Source of the DNA: Candidatus Aminicenantota bacterium
GTDB lineage: Bacteria > Acidobacteriota > Aminicenantia > Aminicenantales > Saccharicenantaceae
DNA length: 6,669 nucleotides
Assembly: GCA_026393955.1 (NCBI GenBank)
Contig: JAPKZE010000350.1
Location: 1-6,669, forward strand
Direction: 5' to 3'
In this document: positions 1 through 5,624 of the stretch, one piece after another
Layout: each line of letters starts with the position of its first letter
How positions within the stretch are numbered: the stretch's first letter is position 1
Notes under the pieces: model-generated
What the model was told of the DNA's origin: nothing
What the model saw: only the letters and a program-made list of their open reading frames with translations
The model's database searches: none
Position numbers and translations under genes: made by a program

Positions 1-429
1 GCTGTAGCCGAGCGAAGCGACGGCCGGGACCGTTTCGTCCCCCGCCACACCGATGCTCTTGGAGAAGCGGCTTTTCCGAAAGCTGCCGCCGAGCCAGCAC
101 GTGCCCAACCCAAGGTCCGCCGCCTCCAGGATGGCCCACTCCATCAGGTAGCCGAAATCCTCCAGATTCTTGGGGCCCGGGCCCATGGCCCCGACGATGA
201 ACCCTTGCGGGTTCCTGATCATGCCGTAGGTGCCCAGCCCTTTGAGCGCCCGTTCGTCCTCCGCCGCGGCCGCTAGGAGGCGGAAGCGGGTCGGACTCCC
301 GAACGGCCCGGGCCCGAGGCCTTCTAGGAACGCCTTAAGGCGGGCCTGGATGCCGTCTTCGATCGGTTTCCGGAGATAGGTGCGGCAGGAGAATCGCTCT
401 CTCATGAGCTCGCTGACTGGTCTCTTCAT
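1..429 (-). CDS. TM1586-type nitroreductase family protein, 3' end cut by window edge
   Basis: The first 143 residues are visible; the C-terminal part lies beyond the left edge. The N-terminus has a nitroreductase-like flavin-binding signature, RFSCRTY (residues 12-18). It is followed by a PGPFG segment (40-44), GTYGMIRNP (66-74), and a helix plus turn FGYLMEWAILEAADLGLGT with CWLGGSF (92-117). This order matches the putative TM nitroreductase family (Pfam TM1586_NiRdase), which is related to FMN-dependent NAD(P)H nitroreductases; the true substrate is unknown. No signal peptide is seen, so it should be cytoplasmic. The gene follows the SYLF gene by 19 nt and is probably the promoter-distal part seen here of one operon. 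The start is uncertain: ATG at 429 is used, but an in-frame GTG at 438 sits 6 nt after AGGGGG (450-445), a better-spaced ribosome binding site. The frame is open to base 1. Confidence 0.85.
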   Translation of the reverse strand, partial: MKRPVSELMRERFSCRTYLRKPIEDGIQARLKAFLEGLGPGPFGSPTRFRLLAAAAEDERALKGLGTYGMIRNPQGFIVGAMGPGPKNLEDFGYLMEWAILEAADLGLGTCWLGGSFRKSRFSKSIGVAGDETVPAVASLGYS

Positions 430-448
430 GTCTGGCACGCCCCGCCCC

Positions 449-1012
449 CTAATTGGACTTGTCGAGCTTGCTGATCTTCGACCCTTCCAGGGTCACGTTG
501 ACCATCAGCCCGGTCTGGCCGACGACGAACCCGACGATGGGCGCCTTGACGTTCATGGAGTCGATCGATCCGCCCGCCCCGATGTCGATAAGGACGACGG
601 AGCCGTCGACCCCTACCTTCCAGCCGCTGCTCTCGCGGAATTTCTTCAGGGCCTGGTCCTCCATGAACACCAGGATGACGTCCTTCTTCTGGGCCCCGAA
701 CTGGAAGCCGAACGAGCCCGAGGCGATGCTGTAATAGTCGACCGTCTTTCCGGCGACGCGCAGGGCCCCCTCGCCGTATTCTCCGCCGACGACGAAGCCC
801 GCCTTGACCACCCCGGCCAGAACGAGGATGCCTTTGGCTGACTGGAGGAATTCCGCGCCGCCCTTCACTTCCTTGGTGAAGTTGGCCAGCGCGGCGTCGA
901 CCTTGGCGTCGATCTTCTCGGACGTCGCAGCCGATAGCGTTCCGGACAGGATCATGGCCAGGGCCAAGGTCGCCGCGACGGCGACGGCAGATCGCGAATG
1001 GTTTCCGTTCAT
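449..1012 (-). CDS. SYLF (Ysc84-type) lipid-binding domain protein, exported
   Basis: The product is 187 residues. A basic N-terminus and hydrophobic stretch (about 9-28) form a Sec-type signal peptide with likely cleavage after the Ala-rich segment near residue 29. The rest is a SYLF domain (about 31-185). It shows KGILV (60-64), VVKAGFVVGGEYGEGAL (68-84), YYSIASGSFGFQFGAQ (93-108), ALKKFRESSGW (121-131), GVDGSV (134-139), GAGGSID (145-151) and the closing LEGSKISKL (175-183). Eukaryotic members bind phosphoinositides or actin patches; the bacterial role is not established, and a periplasmic or envelope lipid-binding role is inference. The frame extends much further upstream, but ATG at 1012 is the real start. 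It has AAGGAG at 1027-1022 with 9 nt spacing, is followed by a signal peptide, and the upstream extension is only a shadow of the membrane-protein gene. Its ATG overlaps that gene's TGA (ATGA), implying translational coupling. Confidence 0.92.
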   Translation of the reverse strand: MNGNHSRSAVAVAATLALAMILSGTLSAATSEKIDAKVDAALANFTKEVKGGAEFLQSAKGILVLAGVVKAGFVVGGEYGEGALRVAGKTVDYYSIASGSFGFQFGAQKKDVILVFMEDQALKKFRESSGWKVGVDGSVVLIDIGAGGSIDSMNVKAPIVGFVVGQTGLMVNVTLEGSKISKLDKSN

Positions 1013-1686
1013 GAGCGGTGTCTCCTTCTTTCTCGGACCACTAAGGCGACGAGTGACGCGGCCAGGATGAGCGCGAAGTGGCACATCGCGGACGGCAGGA
1101 TATCGCCGGGCCTGGGCACCAGCACGCGGACGGCCAGGGCCGGGAACATGAACCCGAGGACGCCCAGCTGCAGGCTGGCCAGGTGTTTCCTGGCGACGGC
1201 GTCCCCGGCCCTGACCATGGCCACCCCGGACCCGAAGACGATCCAGAGCAGGGCGGATTGATAGAACAGGCCGTAGGCGACGGCGAATGTCGTCGCCTGG
1301 AAGTAACGGGCCGTGATCAGGTCGCAGACGGAGCGGGTGATGACGCCGTGATCGGCCAGGATCCACAGGCTCATCGCGGCCGCGGCCGCGAGATAGACGA
1401 GGGCCGCCGTGCGCAGGATCTTCCCGCGGCCTTCGTCGAGAGCCACGGCCAGGCGGAGCGCGCAAGGCGGCAGCCAGGCGATGATGACATAGGCCAGCCG
1501 CGAATAGGCCAGGGCGGCCGGGTTCGAGCAGACCGCGACCTCGGCGAACTGGTAGCCCGCGAGAAGGAACATGATGATGGCCACCGGCCGCAGGATCTGT
1601 TTCCGTCCCGGGCCGACGAGCGCATACACGCCTACCGCGACTTCGAGGACCCCCGTCACCAGGGCCAGGATCGGCGAGTATTCCAT
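1009..1686 (-). CDS. Seven-helix integral membrane protein of unknown function
   Basis: The product is 225 residues with seven hydrophobic segments, at about 4-24, 32-52, 62-83, 92-111, 131-156, 168-190 and 198-217, and a basic tail RERRRHRS. I do not recognise a named family. The layout resembles the 7TM sensory modules sometimes found at the N-terminus of histidine kinases, but no kinase, cyclase or other output domain is attached. Polar and Cys/His residues in or near membrane segments could be functional: YQ (45-46), E49, C53, C75, H113, C121, and MCH (201-203). The frame stays open to 1788, but that N-terminal extension is Arg/Cys-rich, is out of frame over the end of the peptidase gene, and is almost certainly not translated. 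ATG at 1686 is chosen: it lies 16 nt after the peptidase stop and has an AGGA just upstream. The stop overlaps the SYLF start by 4 nt, placing the gene inside an operon. Confidence 0.82.
   Translation of the reverse strand: MEYSPILALVTGVLEVAVGVYALVGPGRKQILRPVAIIMFLLAGYQFAEVAVCSNPAALAYSRLAYVIIAWLPPCALRLAVALDEGRGKILRTAALVYLAAAAAMSLWILADHGVITRSVCDLITARYFQATTFAVAYGLFYQSALLWIVFGSGVAMVRAGDAVARKHLASLQLGVLGFMFPALAVRVLVPRPGDILPSAMCHFALILAASLVALVVRERRRHRS
1022..1027 (-). promoter_or_regulatory. Ribosome binding site of the SYLF gene, inside the preceding gene
   Basis: AAGGAG lies 9 nt before ATG 1012, within the coding sequence for the Arg-rich tail of the 7TM protein. With the ATGA stop/start overlap it supports both the chosen start and coupled translation. 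Confidence 0.7.
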
Positions 1687-1702
1687 CGGTCCTGCGCCGG
1701 CG

Positions 1703-3352
1703 CTATTTCGTTCGGCCCGGCATCTCGACGGGGATCGGCAGCGTTTTGCGCGGCAGCCTCTCGTCACGCATGGCCGTCTGATAGACAAAATAGGCCATGA
1801 CCACGGCCGACTGGATGAGGTCCTCGGGGACGGCGTGGTCGTAGACGTCCTGGTTCGTGTGGTGCAGACCGGGGAAATAGTCGAGCGGGTCCTGGATGAA
1901 CTGGAAGCCCGGGATGCCGATGTAATCGAAGGGCAGGTGGTCCGTGCCCTCCGTGTTCTGCAGTGCGATGGCCGTCACCCCGAGGTCCTTGAGCGGCTTC
2001 ATCCAGGCCTCGAAGATCGGCCGGACCTGGAAGTTCTCCTGGAGATAGATGCCGCGGATGCGGCCAGAGCCGTTGTCGTAGTTGAAATACCCCGAGATCT
2101 TGGCGTAGTCGGGCTTGGCCAGGAGCTTCGTGGAGTCTCCGAGGGGATTCCGCCAGTTCTTCTCCAACTCCTCGAAGTTCAACTTGTCCAGGCTCTGCTT
2201 GTCGGTGTCCCCGAAGTGGCGGGCGACGTAGCCGCGCGAACCGTAGAAGCCCTCCTCCTCGCCGGTCCAGAAGGCCGCCCGGATGGTCCGCCTCGGCTTG
2301 ACGCCGAGGGCCTTGAGGATGCGGACCGCCTCCATGGCCACGGCGCAGCCGGCGGCGTCGTCCACAGCGCCCGTCCCGCCCGTCCAGGAATCGAGATGCC
2401 CGCCGAGCATGACCAGCTCGTCCTTCTTATCCGTGCCGGGGATCTCGGCCGTGACGTCGTAGCCCTTGGTGTCCTTGTCGTAGATCGCCGTCCGGACCTC
2501 GATCTCCAGCGTCACCGGGACCTTGAGGTCGAGGACGCGGCAGATCCGGTTGTATTGTTCGGCGGCGATGAAGATGCGGGGGCTTTGGCCGCGGGTCGTG
2601 AAGTCCTTTCCGTTCCCTTCGTAGGCGTCGACACGGACCGTGCCGAAATCGGCCCGGTTCCCGCTCAAGGGCTCGATCAGGCAGCCGACCTCTTCGGTCT
2701 TAAAGAACTCCTCCAGCTCCTCCCATTTCAGACCGCCCTCCCCTCCCGGCCCGCCGGGGCCGGCCGGCTTGACGGGGATGGGCGTCTCCTCGATCTCCCG
2801 GAGGCCCTTGTCGTCGAGCCTGGAGGCCGGCGCGCTGAAGCTGGGGTGGACCGGCCGGGGTTCCTTGAGCAGGACGATCGCCCCCTTGAGCTTGCCTTTG
2901 TATTTTTCCAGGTCGGCCTTGGACGAGAGGAGAGCCACGACGGGGCTTCCCGTGATCCTGCCCTTGGTGCTTCCCGTCCAGGGTCGCGGGTAGGCCAGGA
3001 TGGGCATATAGGACGGGGCCGTCATGTGGGCGGAGACATATTCGCAGGACCAGCCCAGGCCAAGCTCCCCGACGGGCTCGACGACGGCGTTAGCCAGGCC
3101 CAGCTCGGTGAACCTCTTGACCGCCCAGGCGGCCGCCTTGTCATAGGCCGGCGACCCGGGGATCCGCGGGCCGAAAACGTCCGTGATCCAGCTCAAGTGT
3201 TCCATGACCCGGGAGTGGCCGGTCCCCTCGAGCCAGATGCGGTTGAGCATGGCCGTGTCCGCGGTGTCGGCCGGCCGGACCTGGGCGTGCGCGGCCAGTG
3301 AGCCGACGAGGAAGATGAGGACGACAGCGCTGGCTAAGCGGGTTCTGTTCAT
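1703..3352 (-). CDS. Secreted M28-family zinc metallopeptidase (carboxypeptidase Q-like)
   Basis: The product is 549 residues. The signal peptide is residues 1-23, with likely cleavage at AHA-Q. A protease-associated (PA)-like region with YKGKLKGAIVLL (151-162) sits inside the N-terminal half. It is interrupted by a Gly/Pro-rich loop (197-207). The M28 catalytic domain follows (about 295-530). Expected metal and catalytic residues are present: H319 and D321 in GGHLDSW; bridging D331 in TGAVDDAAG; general-base E365 and metal ligand E366 in GEEEGFYGS; D426 in NYDNGSG; and H498 in HHTNQD. M28 enzymes are co-catalytic two-zinc exopeptidases that release terminal amino acids or dipeptides; the exact specificity cannot be read here. 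The product should act in the periplasm or outside the cell. ATG at 3352 has an excellent AAAGGAGG (3368-3361) 8 nt upstream, and a promoter-like sequence lies just before it. It appears to head a four-gene operon and is a divergent paralogue of the preceding peptidase gene. Confidence 0.95.
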   Translation of the reverse strand: MNRTRLASAVVLIFLVGSLAAHAQVRPADTADTAMLNRIWLEGTGHSRVMEHLSWITDVFGPRIPGSPAYDKAAAWAVKRFTELGLANAVVEPVGELGLGWSCEYVSAHMTAPSYMPILAYPRPWTGSTKGRITGSPVVALLSSKADLEKYKGKLKGAIVLLKEPRPVHPSFSAPASRLDDKGLREIEETPIPVKPAGPGGPGGEGGLKWEELEEFFKTEEVGCLIEPLSGNRADFGTVRVDAYEGNGKDFTTRGQSPRIFIAAEQYNRICRVLDLKVPVTLEIEVRTAIYDKDTKGYDVTAEIPGTDKKDELVMLGGHLDSWTGGTGAVDDAAGCAVAMEAVRILKALGVKPRRTIRAAFWTGEEEGFYGSRGYVARHFGDTDKQSLDKLNFEELEKNWRNPLGDSTKLLAKPDYAKISGYFNYDNGSGRIRGIYLQENFQVRPIFEAWMKPLKDLGVTAIALQNTEGTDHLPFDYIGIPGFQFIQDPLDYFPGLHHTNQDVYDHAVPEDLIQSAVVMAYFVYQTAMRDERLPRKTLPIPVEMPGRTK

Positions 3353-3360
3353 GGGCGAGC

Positions 3361-3368
3361 CCTCCTTT
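3361..3368 (-). promoter_or_regulatory. Strong ribosome binding site of the second M28 gene
   Basis: AAAGGAGG lies 8 nt before ATG 3352. It is the longest anti-Shine-Dalgarno match seen in the window and fixes that start. Confidence 0.75.
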
Positions 3369-3379
3369 GGATCGAAGGG

Positions 3380-3408
3380 ATGATACTCCCGAAGCGTGGC
3401 CGGGGCAA
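3380..3408 (-). promoter_or_regulatory. Sigma-70-like promoter of the peptidase / 7TM / SYLF / nitroreductase operon
   Basis: On the minus strand, TTGCCC (3408-3403) is followed by a 17 nt spacer and TATCAT (3385-3380). The -35 matches four of six bases and the -10 five of six. A start near 3373 would give a short leader of about 20 nt carrying AAAGGAGG before ATG 3352. It lies in the 92 nt gap between the two M28 genes. No terminator is evident in that gap, so read-through from the upstream gene is also possible. Confidence 0.5.
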
Positions 3409-3444
3409 ACGAAAGGAAGTGACCTCCCCTCCCGCGGGCTACGC

Positions 3445-5526
3445 CTACTTGGACGCCTCCTGCAGCTTCTTGAAGGCCTCGTCGTCGGTCTTGAAGTCGC
3501 GCGCGGCCTGGCCCACCCGGACGATACGGATCGAGCGGATGGCGTCGCCCCTTTTTACGGTCTTGAGCAGGTCGAGGCCGGCGATCGTCGTTCCGAGGGC
3601 CGTGGCTGTCTTATCCAGCCCGGCCTTCTTTTTCAGCGTGAGATAGAACGCGTTCGGGCCGGTGACGCCGAAGACGCCCGCCGTGTCGTTCTTGAGGGTG
3701 GTGTTCGGCGAAAGTGGCAGCTTCGGGATGGCCATCGACTTCTGGACGTCCGAGACGACCAGGCCGGCGATGACACCGTCGCGCACATCGACCTTGCCGA
3801 TCGGCGGGATCTCCGGCCGGGGACCCGCTCCGGGAGGGCCGCCCGGTCCCATGCCGCCGCGCTGTCCCTGCGCGCCGCCGCCTTTGCCCTCGACGATGCG
3901 GACGAAATTGGCCGTCTGGAGCGCCGCGTTCACATAGTCCAGCGTAGTCATGATGTGATAGGGCGCCTCGGCGGTCCCCAGGGTGATGTCGGCGTAGAGG
4001 CCGTCGGCGAGATAGACGCCCTCTCTCGGGAGGGACTTATCGAGGTTGGCCGCGCCGTAGGCGACGACGGCGGTGACCAGCGCCGAATGCTGCTGGTAGG
4101 CCGTGTAGGGCACAAGCTCGCTGTAGAGGTCGGCCAGCGTGTGCCAGGCGTGCTGGTACCGGTAGTCCGTCTCCGTCAGGAAGCGGAGCGTCGGCACCGC
4201 TTCCATCTCGAAGGAGGAGGAGTCCGTCCCGCCCGGGCTCGTCGCGTGGGCTCGCGGCACGCCCCGTTCGAGCTTGAACGGCCACTTCGGGTTGAAGGTC
4301 ACGAGGGGCCCGGTCATCTTCTTGAAATCGGCGTACCATGTTTCGGGGACCGAGGCGCCCGTAATGGCGCTCGGACTGCCGTCCCGGTTGATCATCAGAA
4401 TGACCTTGGATGCGATCCCGGGATGGTGCTTGAGCCAGGCTTGGGACCCGACCAGGCCGATCTCCTCTGCCGCGAACAGGATGACAACGATCGACCGCTT
4501 GGGGCGGCCGCCGGCCGCCTGGATGAGCCGCAGCGCCTCCATCATCGGGGCGAAGCCCGAGCCGTCGTCGACGGCGCCGGTCGCGGCGCTGAAGCAGTCG
4601 AAGTGGCCGCCGAGCACGATGTATTCGTCGGGGAGCTCGGAGCCGCGGAGCGTCGCCACGACGCTGTGGTATTTGACCGGCCCCATCTTGAACCAGTTGC
4701 GGATGTCGAACTCGAGCTCGACCGGCTCGCCCTTCTCGACTAGGCCCTTGATCTCGCTGTATTGGCCTTCGGCCAGCTTGATGTCCGGCAGGACGGGCAG
4801 CTTGTCCCAGGACTCCACAAAGCCGTCGAGCATCGGGAACGGATCGGTCTTGGACGATTGGATCGTTCCGCGGGCGCCGGCCTCGACGAGCGTCGCGGTG
4901 AGCTTCGGCATGAGCTGGGCGTCGGCGTACTCGGGCGTGCCGCGGCGGCCGTCCCGGGCGAAGCCGGTGTTCGGCCCGGCGATGAGGACCCAGGCGCCCT
5001 TGAAAGCCGCCGGGGCGGCCTTGACCTCGGCGATGGCCGCTTCGACGGCGGCGCGCTTCTTTTCGACGTCCTCGGGCTTGGCGTTGCGCCCGGGGATGGA
5101 GAAGGGATCGGACTTGAGGATGACGACCGGTCCCCGCTCGACGCCCTTCGTTCCCGCGGTGAAGCTCGGGGTCCCGAACCAGAGCGCCTTCTCGGCCGGC
5201 TTGGTCATCTTGCCAGACCAGGGGCCGCGGTTGAAGCCGACCGGGACCTCGCCGGCCTCGTCGAGCTCGGCCTCGAGCCCCCACTGCTTGAACTGCCAGA
5301 CCGCCCAGGCGGTGGCGTCGGTGTAGGCGTTCGTGCCCGATTCGCGGCCACCGAACCGGTTGCTGGCGTAGTCGTTCCAGACCATGACCCGGTTGTCGGC
5401 CGTGCCGAGCTCGAGGATCTTCTTGACGACGGGATCTTCCGCCGGACGGGCGGGCGTCTGGGCGCTCGAGGCCGCCGACAGCAGAACGGACAAGCCGATC
5501 AGAACAAGAAGCGCGCGCTTTCTCAT
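3445..5526 (-). CDS. Secreted M28-family metallopeptidase fused to a C-terminal cyclophilin-like domain
   Basis: The product is 693 residues. The signal peptide is 1-22 (SSA-Q). The PA-like region (about 105-280) has long charged helices. The M28 catalytic domain (about 284-500) has the full ligand set: H308 and D310 in GGHFDCF; D320 in TGAVDDGSG; E354 and E355 in AAEEIG; D382 in NRDGS; and H462 in WHTLAD. The peptidase region ends at LPRE, where the neighbouring paralogue also ends (LPRK). Residues 505-693 form an added domain that reads as cyclophilin-type: ADITLGT, an AP...NFVR segment ending at R543, NAFYLTL (625-631), a LGTTIAGLDLL segment, and RSIRIVRVG. It lacks the usual Trp and His of the isomerase pocket and has a Gly/Pro-rich insert (548-572). 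ATG at 5526 is chosen because of GGAGG (5538-5534) and the signal peptide. An upstream in-frame ATG at 5565 falls inside the predicted -10 box, so it would not be transcribed. Confidence 0.94.
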   Translation of the reverse strand: MRKRALLVLIGLSVLLSAASSAQTPARPAEDPVVKKILELGTADNRVMVWNDYASNRFGGRESGTNAYTDATAWAVWQFKQWGLEAELDEAGEVPVGFNRGPWSGKMTKPAEKALWFGTPSFTAGTKGVERGPVVILKSDPFSIPGRNAKPEDVEKKRAAVEAAIAEVKAAPAAFKGAWVLIAGPNTGFARDGRRGTPEYADAQLMPKLTATLVEAGARGTIQSSKTDPFPMLDGFVESWDKLPVLPDIKLAEGQYSEIKGLVEKGEPVELEFDIRNWFKMGPVKYHSVVATLRGSELPDEYIVLGGHFDCFSAATGAVDDGSGFAPMMEALRLIQAAGGRPKRSIVVILFAAEEIGLVGSQAWLKHHPGIASKVILMINRDGSPSAITGASVPETWYADFKKMTGPLVTFNPKWPFKLERGVPRAHATSPGGTDSSSFEMEAVPTLRFLTETDYRYQHAWHTLADLYSELVPYTAYQQHSALVTAVVAYGAANLDKSLPREGVYLADGLYADITLGTAEAPYHIMTTLDYVNAALQTANFVRIVEGKGGGAQGQRGGMGPGGPPGAGPRPEIPPIGKVDVRDGVIAGLVVSDVQKSMAIPKLPLSPNTTLKNDTAGVFGVTGPNAFYLTLKKKAGLDKTATALGTTIAGLDLLKTVKRGDAIRSIRIVRVGQAARDFKTDDEAFKKLQEASK

Positions 5527-5530
5527 GGGT

Positions 5531-5538
5531 CTTCCTCC
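5531..5538 (-). promoter_or_regulatory. Ribosome binding site deciding the start of the M28-cyclophilin gene
   Basis: GGAGGAAG lies 4 to 11 nt before ATG 5526, with GGAGG 7 nt away. It selects this ATG over the in-frame ATG at 5565, which has no such site and overlaps the predicted -10 box. Confidence 0.75.
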
Positions 5539-5560
5539 AGCGGGAGCGTTCGAGGGCGGA

Positions 5561-5590
5561 ATCATAGTCTCGGGCTCGGAGCGCTGTCAA
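5561..5590 (-). promoter_or_regulatory. Sigma-70-like promoter of the M28-cyclophilin gene
   Basis: On the minus strand, TTGACA (5590-5585) is followed by an 18 nt spacer and TATGAT (5566-5561). That is a perfect -35 and a five-of-six -10 match. Transcription would start near 5554, leaving a leader of roughly 28 nt with the GGAGG ribosome binding site before ATG 5526. It lies in the 98 nt gap between genes, an AT-richer pocket in otherwise G+C-rich DNA. Transcription start is inferred, not shown. Confidence 0.65.
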
Positions 5591-5596
5591 GGAAGC

Positions 5597-5616
5597 GCGC
5601 CGGGCGCGGCCGGCGC
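5597..5616 (-). terminator. G+C-rich hairpin after the serine hydrolase gene, possible weak terminator
   Basis: A perfect 7 bp inverted repeat (GCGCCGG / CCGGCGC) with a 6 nt loop lies 9 nt after the serine hydrolase stop codon and just before the next gene's -35 box. The following bases on the minus strand are GCTTCCTT, not a clean T-run, so intrinsic termination would be weak at best. The position fits a boundary between two transcription units, but G+C-rich DNA produces such stems by chance. Confidence 0.3.
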
Positions 5617-5624
5617 ATCGCCAC

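Noticed and set aside
1013..1465. Possible 151-residue N-terminal extension of the SYLF protein (open frame to 1465).
   Set aside because: The extension lies over the 7TM gene in another frame and is Arg/Gly/Pro-rich; the internal ATG at 1012 has a ribosome site and signal peptide.
1687..1788. Possible N-terminal extension of the 7TM protein to an ATG at 1788.
   Set aside because: It overlaps the end of the peptidase gene in another frame and is Arg/Cys/Ser-rich; ATG 1686 directly precedes the first membrane segment.
1571..3301. A plus-strand open frame of 576 residues opposite the second M28 peptidase.
   Set aside because: It is rich in Asp, Gly, Arg, Val and Leu with no recognisable domain, lies fully antisense to a gene with all M28 ligands, and is explained by strong third-position G+C bias that removes stops.
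3425..3440. CCCGCGGG palindrome between the two M28 genes as a terminator or operator.
   Set aside because: It is an 8 bp palindrome with no loop and no following T-run, easily produced by chance in this base composition.
4037..5590. A minus-strand open frame of 517 residues overlapping the M28-cyclophilin gene in another frame.
   Set aside because: It is extremely rich in Arg, Gly and Pro, as expected for an alternate frame of G+C-rich coding DNA; the correct frame carries the signal peptide and catalytic motifs.
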